NCBI RefSeq assembly: GCF_000143415.4 | Contig: NW_003314302.1 | Coordinates: forward strand, 389,182-453,181 | Length of the DNA: 64,000 nt | Source of the DNA: Selaginella moellendorffii | Lineage: Eukaryota > Streptophyta > Lycopodiopsida > Selaginellales > Selaginellaceae | Direction: 5' to 3' | In this document: positions 24,974 to 35,675 of the stretch, in pieces | How positions within the stretch are numbered: position 1 is the first letter of the stretch | Layout: each line of letters begins with the position of its first letter | Notes under the pieces: generated by a model | What the model was told of the DNA's origin: nothing | Seen by the model: only the letters and a program-made list of their open reading frames with translations | Database searches by the model: none | Translations under genes and position numbers: made by a program

Positions 24974-25343
24974 TGTCTATGGTATGGTTTGGCTTGGAAA
25001 CCTGATAGTAATTTATATAAGAGTCAGGAGAAAGGCTCCAGAAGTGGACAAATTATTTGACCATAATTATTAAAGTTTGCTCTAACGTTTTTTTTGTATC
25101 ATAAGCAAACATTGGGTAGTATAGGTATGTGCATTATGTTCTTAATTTAATAGCTGATTCATATGCTTCTAGATAATAATTGCCAGGCATAATACCAAAT
25201 AACCTTGAGTATATAATTGTTGTCAAATAATTGTCTACTTCTAATCATTTGCCAGCCGGTGGGGAAATATCGAGGCCCTCTTCATGACTTTTATATATAT
25301 CAGGTTTCCAAGGTCAAAACAGTCAGTTCATAGTTCATAGACA
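24974..25343. promoter_or_regulatory. Divergent promoter of copies A and B
   Basis: The 370-bp space between the two start codons has TATA-like elements facing each way: TTTTATATATATCAGG about 40-55 bp before copy B's ATG, and the reverse of TTATATAAG at about 25013-25021 before copy A. The same arrangement recurs between C and D (58423-58775) and between E and F (60035-60416). Confidence 0.5.
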
Positions 25344-25839
25344 ATGGAGCAAGGTAAAGTTTTCTTAGGGCTCTCCCTCGTAATCATAATTGCTGGAGCC
25401 AAGAGATATCCTCTTTCCAGAATTTCTCCAGTTCCAACTCCAGCTCCAGCTCCAGTTCCAATTGTAGCTCCAGCTCCAGCTCCAGCAGCTCTTGGACTTT
25501 GCTGGAAGAGCTACCTATCCAACACTTAGGTATGCTCTTGTGCAAAATTATCTATCTGGGATCCATCAACCAGGGCTATTGGAGCAGCCTTGACTGATAT
25601 GGTCCGCACCTCAAGCAATATCACCACCCAGCATGGTGACTTGTTTGGAGCTCTCACTTGCAACGATCAGACTGCTTGCAGGCTTTGTACTTTGGAAGCT
25701 ATACATTCTATTTCTTTCTGGTGTGGCTCTGCAGCTTCGGTGTCTTACACAACAGCAGCATGTTGTGAAAAATACCAGCTGGGTCAGCTGGATCATTTGC
25801 CAAGGCAACTGGTTCATTCGGGCTTTCATGTTCCATTGA
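25344..25839 (+). pseudogene. DUF26/Gnk2-like secreted protein, copy B (broken)
   Basis: Begins MEQGKVFLGLSLVIIIAGAK, a clear signal peptide, then a proline/alanine-rich linker coded by GCTCCA repeats. Compared with intact copy C, a leucine codon is TAG (25527-25529), stopping translation after 61 residues. The same frame resumes downstream until a 14-nt deletion near 25765 that removes part of the AACRVQY block and shifts frame. It is probably not functional unless the short N-terminal peptide has a role. Confidence 0.82.
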
Positions 25840-25865
25840 AGAAGTTTCAGCATGCCTGGAAATAA

Positions 25866-27760
25866 ATTGCGGAACATACAACTCATAAGATGCATTTTGA
25901 ACATTTTAAAACACCTTTCTTTAGATACATGTTTATAGTCACCTTTAACCCGGGACTTTTTATAAGGAAAAGGTGTGTATGATTGCTAAAGAAAAATATT
26001 ATGAATGGCCGCAGCCTGGTATAAACTTAACACATGCAACACAGTTCGGATTGCTGAAGTCCTATGCCTGCACCAACCTTGGGTACGTATCAAGCGACCT
26101 CCCCCTCCCCCGAGGGTGGCCGATCACCCCCCGGGGCGACTTCCTCGCCATCTTACCGATATCATGACCCACCAAAACTCGCCACAACGCCAACGGGTGA
26201 GATCCACAAGAGCTCTTGCCCCATGTGTTTATTGCCAAATCTCACCGATCATGATTCAAGAATGGTGTCCCTGCCTGGTTGCAGAAATTCATTACTGACT
26301 CGGGGGGCGGTCGAGGAATCGGGAGGCGAGGCCGTGTCTTGGGGTCCCGGGGACGAGGTTGAGCCGGTCTCGCACTCCGACTATTGGGACCGGTGAACTG
26401 TCAGTCAACGATGAGTACCGGCTGGTCTCATGCGTGTGTGGTGCACTTTTTGGCACTTTACGTGGCATGACGAGGTGACAGTCACATTTGAAATTGTGGC
26501 TGGAGCTATGGCGTCACGACTGAGGATGTATCGTGGCTGAGCTTGAGGACGTGCTGTTGATTTAGGGCTTGTGGGCTTGAAGCAGGGACGGTCGAGAGAC
26601 GCTTCACAAGGCTGTTGCTGAAGATGTTTGGGGCCAGACACGTCTGTGGACCCTGTCAAGCTTCTGTCTTGCAAGATCTTCGTAGCTTGTGAGGTCTCGA
26701 TCTTGTGGCTGCAACATCACAGAAAAACAGCTCGTAAGAGCTTACCTCGCATTGCCTAGCCCAATGGCCAGCCCTTTCAATTGCCAATACAAGTTTTTGA
26801 ACGCTATGCCTGGATGGTTTATAACATCCAATAATTTACACTGTTTATATGATCTGCCACTCCACTTAAAAGCTTGAGACCTCCTAACAGACCATGTTCT
26901 TACTTGATTTCACTCGTACTAGAACGGGGAAATGCCAACACAAACATCCAAGGATTTGCTATGAAGGACAAAGCCTTGAGATGTTAGAACTCCTAATGGT
27001 ATTTCATTTTGCATGAATTGTTGATGCAAAGCTCTCTCGGAAACTCAACCAGAGAGATGCTTTTCTCTTTGAGTACCTCAAAACGAAGAGAGGCAAGGAA
27101 AAGAAGACAATGAACGAAAGATGCAAGGGGATAGAATCAACTCAAAGATGTCCAAGGGAGAAAAACAAAAAAATAGAGAGAGAAAAAAAAGCAAACTATG
27201 TCATAATTGTACCTTGCCCTGTACTTGGTACCATTTTGATGATGACAAAGTACACAACAGCGGGTGCATCATGGCTGGGACAAATTTCTTTTTCTCTGTT
27301 TCTTCAAGTGTTCATCTTGGATCCTCCCACATTAAGGTCTAAAATGTAAGTTCAAACAACAATGCAGAATCATAAGATAACCATGGTCTTGAGATCACTT
27401 CAACCTTTCTCATGAACTTGGGAGTCATTTGTCTTGGATCAACAACTTGCCACCAAACTTCCTTGATTCCCTTTGTTGTTTGCTGGCTGTAAACTCTCAT
27501 ATAGACTTTGGAGCTCTTCACTTGAATTCCCCTGGATGATTGACATGACCAGAGCATAAAAACAATCAAAATCCAAAAGACCCACAGTCGATGACTAGAA
27601 ACTTGACTTGGTTGACCCCCCCGGATTGACCACTAATTTGTGTGTTAGAACTGGAGCATGAGAAACTTTCAATCCAGTTCCAAGTGGTACATTTGTCACT
27701 CTAGAGCTATGTAGAGTAAAATGTAGGTGGAAGTAAAGAAAAGGCATAAGCAAATTCATT
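25866..27760. other. Non-coding part of repeat unit 1
   Basis: No gene recognised. 26060-26760 is GC-rich and matches 56780-57160 and 57600-57760 in inverted orientation. 26880-27350 matches 56180-56690 inverted and, in part, 63180-63600. 27585-27670 matches 55750-55850 inverted and 63830-63900. Relative to unit 2, about 400 bp equivalent to 57200-57600 is missing here. Confidence 0.6.
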
Positions 27761-27769
27761 TGAGGTTTC

Positions 27770-29240
27770 GAGAAACTTCATGTATATCTACATAATTCTT
27801 AAGTGATTATGTTGTAATTACTTTATTATTGAAGTGAAAGAACTTAGTTAGTTATACTATTTCGTGGGCTTTGAAGTTTCAGATTATGATTTTGATAGTG
27901 TTCATCGCCTAAGAAATTTTATAACTGATGATGATGCCCTTTCTTAAGGTCCTTTTCCTTTTTTGCTCTATTTTCATGTTTTTGATGAGTTTGTTATTTT
28001 AGCATTTGTGGATTTTTTGGACAAAAATTCCATGCCATCAACATTTGCTATACTTAATGTTTAATGTTCACAAGGGGTGAAGCAATATTTACTTTTTAAG
28101 GCTCAAAAGGTTCTAGATTCGAGAAGGAATGTCCGAGCTTAAGATGGCGATCTTGTGCCAGGAGTTTAAGCCGTGCATCCAAAGGTTTTGAGATGGGTTT
28201 GAGAATTCTATATCACTTACTAATGACTTACCATTCTGGCATTTACATTCTCAATATTGTTTTAAGAATAATTTTCTTTACTTTGTAAGGATAGATGTTA
28301 ATAATCATTTACGACTGGTAGTGCCTTTGATCTTTATTCCACTCTTTCTCCATGCCTACCATGATTCTTTTATTCTAGACAAATATATAGGACATTGTTG
28401 TGTGATTGAGAAGTTGTATAGGTATTTTTATTAGCTAGAATGCAATGTGATGTTATTTGATATATATGTAACTGTATTTGGTGTCAAGTTCATAATACTC
28501 CCTCTCGTGTTATGAAAGGATAGTTGGAGTCAATTATAATTTCCTGTTCATTTGAGTTGGTGGTATTTGATATAATAGGGCCTTTTCCATTATTAATTGC
28601 TAATATTGAGTATGTCATTATTGTTTATGACTACTTGACTCGCTAGGTGGAAGTCAGTGCTCTTGCTAATGCATTTGCAATTACTGTAAAATACAAAATG
28701 GATGATTTAGTTTTAGTTTATTTTCCCAATCTTACAATACATGGTTTATCTAAGGGGTTTCTTACTCAACGAAAGAGACTGTATCAGGTGTTATGGCAAG
28801 TTATACCACAAATTTATGAGGTTCGGCATAATGTTTAACAAGTTGATCCTCAAGAAATTGTGCATGTGCAATAGTTAAAACACTTTGTATAAAGGGATTA
28901 AGAACAATTGACACCACCTATAGATCCATTGACACCTCCTTATAATGTTCCTCTAAATCCTAGTTTCTCCACTTAAGAACTTTAATTGTTTTTCATCATT
29001 TTGAGAAAAGGGGATGATATGAGGTCCAAATGTATGGCTACAATGCCATATATTAAAATTAATATAGTGGGATTTTGATAGCTATCAAATTGGTTTCAAT
29101 TTGAACCACTTGCTGTTTTATATAAATTAGGGTTTTTGGGCTAATTGATTTGCACATTTCTATACTCTATCTCCATACACTCACATTTTATAAATTTATA
29201 TTTTAAAATATCAATTAGATATATATAATATTTATATAAA
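27770..29240 (+). mobile_element. Decayed Ty3/gypsy retrotransposon, copy 2
   Basis: Colinear with 22130-24000 of copy 1: RNase H/connection remains near 27770-27930, integrase remains near 28560-28680, then the LTR-like end (29010-29160: AGTGGGATTTTGATAGC, then TAGGGTTTTTGGGC). It is in the same orientation as copy 1 and lacks the reverse transcriptase part. It is non-functional. Confidence 0.68.
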
Positions 29241-31940
29241 TACTATTTAAAAAAAAGGATTTTCATGTTACAAAATTTTTATAAAAGAAATTATAATAAA
29301 ACTATGAGTGATTAGGATATAGGATAGGTATGTTAATTAAAGTTTAGACTTTTATTTATTTACAAGAGTGGATGGACCAGATTCAGTCTCAATGGATGGT
29401 CTATATACTATAATACCATAATTAATGTATATATACATACATATATATACAAACCTTACACCATCCTCCAATTCTAAAGATGAAAAGGTGATGATAATAA
29501 GTTAAATAGAACATTTGGAGCTTTTGCTAGGCGATTATAAACTATTGCAAAAATCTAAAACTCCCACAAAACCATCAACAAAGTTACTGATAATTACTAC
29601 TAAAACAAAATCTAAAGTTATAGCACAAGCATTAGTCAACTACGGAATCCCAATAAACCAGTTGCAACTTCGTATGCAATTGCCAAATGCTCAAACTAAC
29701 TATAAAGCCATAACTTTGAACTGAAGCAAGGGATTTGAGAGCCATTGTAGCCTATTGCTGCAAATAATATATTTTATCTCTAAATTTATTCCTCTAAGAC
29801 CATCATTAACTTAGACTCACGATCATAAGTAGAATTTACTTTTGCGTTTTCCCTTTAGTTAATATCCAAGATCTGTATTAACTTAAACTCACAACTGTTG
29901 TTCTCATCCAATACCACATATGGGAGGTCGAACTCACTTCATTTGTCCTCCACATCCTTTTTATCCCCTTCTCGAAAGAAAAAAAAACTAAAACATTGGC
30001 TCCATTCCGATTTATTGCATTTGTCTTCACTCTTCTATATTTAACTTCACTTCAGTATTGCATTCATTCAACTTCACTATGTAAAGGATGGATATTTTGT
30101 TCATATTTGTTATATTTGTCCTTACTTCACAATTTATATTGTTTATCCTCTCTCCACTATTATATCCGCTCGTCCTCACTCCATTGTCAGAGTCAGACTC
30201 TCATCCATCCCCTCTACCCCTTCCTCTAAAGATAAAAAAGTTTGAAGTGTCAGGACAAAAAGAAAAAAGCAAGAAAAAGGGAGGATAAAACATTATGGAA
30301 AAAGAAAAAGTGGATAAAGAAGCATCAAAAGAAATTTTCAATAATTTTCAAAGTAGAAATGGGAGAAAAGAAAGGAATATGTTTAAATCCTAATGAACAA
30401 AGAATCTATTGTGTGTAAATAACCAAAAAGAAAGACTCAAAAAAACTTTTAGAAAAGCATGATGGATTGTAAGAAACCAAAAAGAAAAACTTAAAATACG
30501 ATTTATAAGGGTTCAAATATAAAAAGAATTGGCTCATGAATAAAAGTGCACCCCATTTTTTAATCGGTCAAACAATCTTGAGTTTGAATAGTATTGGGTT
30601 ATATAACATTTCAAGAAGTCTAAATTTAGGAGCTTACGTTGTGATAAAATACTTCAGTTAGCACAAAATAAGTAAGAGATTCACATTGTTCAATTTCCTC
30701 AACACACAATTCAACCTAAGAAATTCAAATTCATGAGCTTACATTGTGATAAAATACTTTGGGTAGCACGAGATAAATAAGAGATTCACACTACTCAACC
30801 TCCTTAACATATAATTCAACACTTGAGACAAGAAAATCAATAAAAAAGTCCACACTCTCAAAAGAATATATAAACCCTTTAGTAGCAATAATAAAACAAA
30901 GACTCTCAATGACACTCACAATTAAAAGCATGCACTTAATTTGAAACTCTAGCTAGAGTGACTCAACACTTGGAATAGAGGAATCCTTAATACTAGAATT
31001 GATCAAAGACTTTACCAAAAGAAATAAAAATAAGATTTTCAGCTTCATATACATACTTAACATTCAAATTAGTATTAGTAGGATAGAAAACACTTAACTC
31101 AACACTAGATTAAAAATAAGAATCATGAGAGTAAAAAATGATTAATGTGTCAAGAAAAGAAAATATTGCAAATGAGGAAGGAACATTAAAATCACAAGAT
31201 AAACCAAAAAATAAGAAAAAGTTGGGAAAGAGAAAAAAGTAAAGAAAAAAGATTAGATGGCAGCTTAAAGGATTGACACCTACTCTGTGAAATCTTTAAT
31301 TCATCTCTATAACTATTTTTATAATAATCAATTTTTTTATCACAATCTAGAATCCATTTGAGCTTGTAAACATCATCTTCCACTTAATCCTCAAACATTC
31401 TCAAAGAATTAAATTGCATTATCTATAGTTTGCCAATCAATATCATGATTATGCTTCATATCAACAAGAAATGGTAGAAGAACATTGAGAATAAGACATC
31501 ACATCCCACAAAAGTTAGAAATAACAACACACAAAAGAGGGGTGTATCATCAATATAATCATACCCTATAACACCAAAAACTTAATTCAATGAAATAGCA
31601 TCAATAGCCTCAAATGACATACTTTTTAATTGATGAGAGTGTGTATGGTAGAAAAAAAGAATGTAATGAAGATTAAAAGAAAGAACAAATCTAAATATAG
31701 TGATAGCTAAAATTCTAAATCTTGCAAAAAGTTAATACAAATTTAAATCTAAAAGAGAATGAAAAAATAAAAACAAAAAGCATGATTTTGAACACTAAAG
31801 TAAAACACTACTAAAAAGCCTTACTTTTTATGAACAAATTGCAATGCCCCTCACTTCCATTAATATGAGCTACTTATATACAACAATGGATAGACTTGAT
31901 TCACTCCATATATTATAGTATTATAATTAGTGTATTACCT
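29241..31940. other. AT-rich gene-free region with repeat remnants
   Basis: No recognised gene. 29990-30230 is a pyrimidine-rich low-complexity stretch. 30515-30645 is an inverted, degraded copy of the LTR-like repeat seen at 11526-11719 (shared words AATCGGT, GAATAGTATTGGGTT, GAGCTTAC). 30640-30830 holds two direct copies of a block of about 95 bp beginning GCTTAC.TTGTGATAAAATAC. Confidence 0.55.
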
Positions 31941-31947
31941 ACCTAAG

Positions 31948-31948
31948 G

Positions 31949-31997
<49 letters not shown>

Positions 31998-31998
31998 G

Positions 31999-32049
<51 letters not shown>

Positions 32050-32064
32050 ATATGTATATATATG

Positions 32065-32145
<81 letters not shown>

Positions 32146-32192
32146 ATATATATACACATATATATGTATGTATATGTATATATATATGTATT
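31948..32192. repeat. (TA)n microsatellite with TG interruptions
   Basis: About 245 bp of TATATA interrupted by regular TG steps (TATATATGTATATA). The open frames across it in several registers are an artefact of the repeat. A block this long can extrude cruciforms and is prone to length error in assemblies. Confidence 0.95.
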
Positions 32193-32407
32193 TACAAACT
32201 TTACAAAGTGAAATTATTTTTTCTTGATGGTGATATTTTTTTAAAATGTAAACAAGTTTATGTTTAGTTTTTAGCAAATTAGAAAAGAAAATATTCAATT
32301 TAAACTCTTTAAAATATTATTAAGTTTACTACTTTTATCAACAGCAAATTATCTTTACAAAAATGTTATATTTATACCCTCAATGCCAAGCTCCAAAGAG
32401 CTGCACT

Positions 32408-32661
32408 TATCCATATTTTTGTTGCCATCAGAATTTCGTTGATCCAAGGATCGCAAAAGAGGCCGCATCGAGCTTCCAAGTGACTCCCAAGATCTTCCAG
32501 CACCTCAAATGCACTGCATTTTCCCTCCAAAAAACTCCCGCTGCTGCTCGTCCCAGCCCCGAAGAACTTGCGCCAGATCCACTCTTCACTGCTCCAGCAC
32601 TGGAGAAACTCCATGCCAGCCCCCACCTCAACGTCACAAACTCGGTTGTCTTCACCATCTC
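32408..32661 (-). pseudogene. METTL16 3' fragment, multiply deleted
   Basis: Aligns with the C-terminal part of the METTL16 gene (about 16772-17160) in the same orientation, with high identity between indels. At least five internal deletions are visible against the parent, several of about 8-40 bp, most between short direct repeats such as GATC. Frames are destroyed. It is a truncated duplicate lying just downstream of RPL39. Confidence 0.85.
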
Positions 32662-32897
32662 ACTGTGATGGAAATCTGCTAAGCTCTGCAGCTTTGATCT
32701 TGGAGCTTTGATCTAAACTTTATAGAAGCACATCGAGATGCACGAACCAGTCTCATCGCTTATGGACTAGAAAACTAAAATTTCTTTGTTTGGTCTGACG
32801 TTCCTCAAGGATCAACAAAAACTCCTACCAAGATTCGACTTAACAGAGATTTGATCTCGAAAGAACTACCATCGATCGATCGAACTGGATCTGGAAT

Positions 32898-33181
32898 TCA
32901 AAGACCCAATTTGGTCCTTCGCCAGTGCCTCCTCTTCGCATTGTAGCTGCAAATTCGGAAGGAGAAACGAAAGAAAGTGAGAAATTTTCTCTTGGAGATG
33001 AGAAATCTAAAGCGCTTTACCGGATGGTGTTGTTCGTCCGCATTCTTATCCAGTGAGGAATTGGGCGATTCTGGCGGAGCTTCTTCCCCAGCTTCTGCTT
33101 GATCCGGAACGTCTTGTGCGACGGCTGCGGGAGAATCGATCAACGCCACGCTGAGAAAGCGAAACAGAGAATACATACCAT
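32898..33181 (-). CDS. RPL39: 60S ribosomal protein eL39
   Basis: Three exons on the minus strand: 33181-33179 (only ATG), 33124-33021 and 32946-32898, with introns of 54 and 74 nt. The spliced protein is 51 residues, the standard length of eL39, reading [20 protein letters not shown], then [20 protein letters not shown] and ending HWRRTKLGL. The strongly basic sequence matches the family almost end to end. It is a large-subunit protein at the nascent-peptide exit tunnel. Its first exon is a bare start codon with the donor GTATGT directly after it. Two telo-box-like motifs (TAGGGTT on the coding strand) sit just upstream, as is common for plant ribosomal protein genes. It is divergent from the RING gene at 33345. 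Confidence 0.95.
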
Positions 33182-33344
33182 GGCGGCAGCACTGGCGGCG
33201 GCGACACTCCAAAACCCTAGCCAAGAACCCTAAAATCCCGTTAACTTTTTCTATTAGATGACGATACGAAGGTAAAGTTTTACTCCGAGTGGAAGAAAAG
33301 TTCCAAGAGTGGAAACCCCGATTTGGGGAAGAGTCCATTCCTCC
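33182..33344. promoter_or_regulatory. Divergent promoter, RPL39 / ATL RING gene
   Basis: 163 bp between two start codons on opposite strands. Reading toward RPL39, TTTTAGGGTTCTTGGC and CTAGGGTTTTGG give two telo-box-like motifs in about 30 bp (about 33206-33240). No clear TATA box is seen. Confidence 0.55.
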
Positions 33345-34214
33345 ATGGATCACGCTCGAGTTCTAGACGAAGATCACAAAGATGGTCACCGCATTTCCAA
33401 CAACAACAACGCTATGGCAACAGCAGCAGTGAGCATCACGCCGGTTGTGGTTGCTCTAGTCACTCTCCTCGTCATTCTCTTCTTGCTGGTAAGCTACTAC
33501 AGACTCCTCGCCTCTTGCTACAAATCCTGGATCACTGGCGACTCTCCCCAAATCCCAGAAACGTCGAATTCTCCTCCGCAAGACCATCAACAAGATCGCG
33601 ATCCCGAAGAGCAGCAGCAGCAGCAGCCGACCCTCTTGATCCAGACCCCCGCTCTCTCGAAATCGCTCATCCAGAGACTCCCGGTCTACAAGAGCTCCAA
33701 GAGCAAGAGAGTATCGTCCGACTGCGCGGTTTGCTTGGGCGATTTCCAAGAGGGCGAGGACGTCAAGATACTTCCAAAGTGTGGCCATGGCTTCCACGTC
33801 GAGTGCATCGATACTTGGCTCTCGATCCACTCCAACGTTTGCCCCCTGTGTCGAGCCCAGGTTGAGGATCCGGCCGCGATCGTTGTCTCGATCGATCCAG
33901 CAGCCGCCCAAGTGGTCGAAGATGGATCCTCTCCACCTCTAGAAGATCATGCCACTATAGGATCTGATCGCGCAGGAGGAGTAGTAACATCGGGGATAAG
34001 GAAGAAGAGCTCCAGTCTCGAGGAAGGGAGCCCCTTGTTTCGATCGATCTTTGCGAGGTTCTCGAGAGCTGGTGCTCCCCCGGATGATCAAAATCCCTCG
34101 CTGCCATCGTCGTCGTCGTCGCCAGAGGATTGCAGGATGAGACGTTCGTGGTCGAGTAGCCGTGTTTTTTCGTTTCGAAGGAACAGGCAGCAGCAAAGCG
34201 ATTCTCTTCCGTAA
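33345..34214 (+). CDS. ATL-type RING-H2 E3 ubiquitin ligase
   Basis: Single exon, 289 residues. A transmembrane helix lies at about 31-52 (ITPVVVALVTLLVILFLLVS), then a Gln-rich stretch (about 89-94), then a RING-H2 finger at 127-169 (CAVCLGDF, CGHGFHVECIDTW, CPLC), with the Pro before the sixth zinc ligand group typical of ATL proteins. The GLD motif usual between membrane helix and RING is replaced by SLIQRLPVYKSSK. A Ser-rich, basic tail follows. Membrane-bound ATLs ubiquitinate targets in defence and stress responses. The ATG at 33345 is chosen; a longer reading to 33309 would begin with GTG. Confidence 0.88.
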   Translation: MDHARVLDEDHKDGHRISNNNNAMATAAVSITPVVVALVTLLVILFLLVSYYRLLASCYKSWITGDSPQIPETSNSPPQDHQQDRDPEEQQQQQPTLLIQTPALSKSLIQRLPVYKSSKSKRVSSDCAVCLGDFQEGEDVKILPKCGHGFHVECIDTWLSIHSNVCPLCRAQVEDPAAIVVSIDPAAAQVVEDGSSPPLEDHATIGSDRAGGVVTSGIRKKSSSLEEGSPLFRSIFARFSRAGAPPDDQNPSLPSSSSSPEDCRMRRSWSSSRVFSFRRNRQQQSDSLP

Positions 34215-34766
34215 TCGGACTGAACTCCGTGCTGAAAAGTCGGAGTCAAGCTTAAAAGCATTGTTTCTTGTCTATCCTCTTTTTTCTTTTCAGTGTTGTG
34301 CTGTAGGTTTTTCTTTTCTATATTTTTTTGACTAAAGAGATAAAGGAGTGAAGTCGTGTGTTTGACCTACAATATCAGTGGGAGGAAGCATTTGCCTCAA
34401 TCAATTAACTTCTCCAAGTATATTGATGTAGGAAAGAGTCAAATGATAAAAAAAAACTAAGTGAATTCATAGAACCATTATAGAAAGAAAAATAAAAAAA
34501 GTTATTGATAAACTATTAAGTTTAAAAAAGGTGAGCTATAGAAACCAGCATTATATCAGCTAGAAAATAGAAAATAAAAGGTTTTAATATTTTAAAAAGG
34601 AAAACAATTATGACTTTAAACTTTTATAAAGTAGCTGGGGAAAAATATTGTAAAGATATTTATTTGTTCTTTTACAGATTTTTTTAATATATAACAAGGA
34701 AAGCATAATCTGGTAGAAACAATAAAAAAAGAGTAAATAAACTAATTGAAGTCTCTTGTATAAAAA
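34215..34766. other. AT-rich spacer
   Basis: 3' flank of the RING gene and 5' flank of the lectin gene. Composition falls abruptly after about 34330. No gene or clear promoter element is recognised. Confidence 0.4.
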
Positions 34767-35675
34767 ATGTCATACAAAAGAAAACACTTTATATGGTATT
34801 TTTTCATTCTTAAAATTGTTTCTGCAAAAAGGAAAGTGAGTCTAGAATTTGGAAATAATAACACTTTAACTCGTAATGAAACTGGAATGATAATTGATGA
34901 GGGAATTCAAATAATACATAATAGAATCTCTACTTCAATAATTCCATATTATCCAAGAAATTATGAAGATATACAAGTTATTAATATTGGTGAAAGAGGT
35001 AATATTCTAGTAACTTTTCAACGCATGGATGGTGAAATTCCATATTGTTCATCCGGACAATCTTCAATTAGTAAAAATGTTACTGGTACTTCTATGAGGC
35101 ATGCAATAAGTAATTTAATGAATAAATATAGAGATGATATAATTAGTGCTTCTTCTGATAGATGCCGAATTACATCTAGAGTATATCAACTTGAATATAT
35201 TTTAATTCAAAAACGATATTATTTGTTTTCTTTTGATAAAATAAATACATATAATAACTCTTATTCTCCTTACAAAATTTGTGATACTACTTTAACTACT
35301 TTAAATGCTGGATTTAAAAATAATTATCTTTACAAAGGCCAGTTTATAACATCCCCAAATCGTAAAAATTTATTAATATTAGAATCTAATTGTCAGCTTG
35401 CTCTTTACTCTGGAAAGTATTTATTATGGAAGTCAAGTAATAAAATAGATTATATTGGTGAATGTTCAATTATTCTTCAAAATGATGGAAATTTAGTTTT
35501 ATATACTGAGAAAAAAATTGCAATTTGGTCTAGTAATAAATATTGTTTAAATTGTCTTATTTTTACATTTTTAACTATACAAAATGATTGTAATATAGTT
35601 ACATATGAGGCAAAAGCACCAAATAAAGTATGGTGGACAACAAATACAAATAACCATTTTCTCTGTTTGAGATAA
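34767..35675 (+). CDS. Secreted bulb-type (GNA-like) lectin, AT-rich
   Basis: Single exon, 302 residues. A hydrophobic leader (about 8-19) suggests secretion. Residues about 195-300 form a bulb-type lectin domain with three beta-prism sub-repeats. Two mannose-site motifs are intact (QNDGNLVLY and QNDCNIVTY); the first (ESNCQLALY) is degraded. The N-terminal part (about 25-190) matches no family I know, but shows the same spacing of conserved residues as the extracellular domain of the kinase at 8177. Codons strongly favour A/T at third positions, unlike the GC-rich neighbours, yet the frame is fully open, which argues for selection. It could be a mannose-binding defence lectin. Long local AT bias or transfer from an AT-rich genome are both possible. 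Confidence 0.75.
   Translation: MSYKRKHFIWYFFILKIVSAKRKVSLEFGNNNTLTRNETGMIIDEGIQIIHNRISTSIIPYYPRNYEDIQVINIGERGNILVTFQRMDGEIPYCSSGQSSISKNVTGTSMRHAISNLMNKYRDDIISASSDRCRITSRVYQLEYILIQKRYYLFSFDKINTYNNSYSPYKICDTTLTTLNAGFKNNYLYKGQFITSPNRKNLLILESNCQLALYSGKYLLWKSSNKIDYIGECSIILQNDGNLVLYTEKKIAIWSSNKYCLNCLIFTFLTIQNDCNIVTYEAKAPNKVWWTTNTNNHFLCLR

Larger units (their letters stand above)
24460..27760. repeat. Segmental repeat unit 1 (cysteine-rich gene pair plus flank)
   Basis: About 3.3 kb that recurs, inverted, at about 55640-59300 (unit 2), in shortened form at about 59560-61773 (unit 3), and in part at about 62400-64000 (unit 4). The order here is a minus-strand cysteine-rich gene, a divergent plus-strand partner, a GC-rich non-coding block (26060-26400), a block around 26400-26760, an AT-rich block (26880-27350) and a terminal block around CTCTAGAGCTATGTAGAG (about 27700-27725). 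The unit lies between the two gypsy remnants. Confidence 0.82.

Noticed and set aside
27326-27336. TCCCACATT as an upstream sequence element of a U-snRNA gene
   Set aside because: It differs from the plant USE consensus, has no TATA at the fixed distance and no snRNA-like sequence follows; it recurs only because the repeat unit does.
31930-32298. Several open frames rich in Tyr and Ile
   Set aside because: They are translations of the (TA)n microsatellite in different registers.
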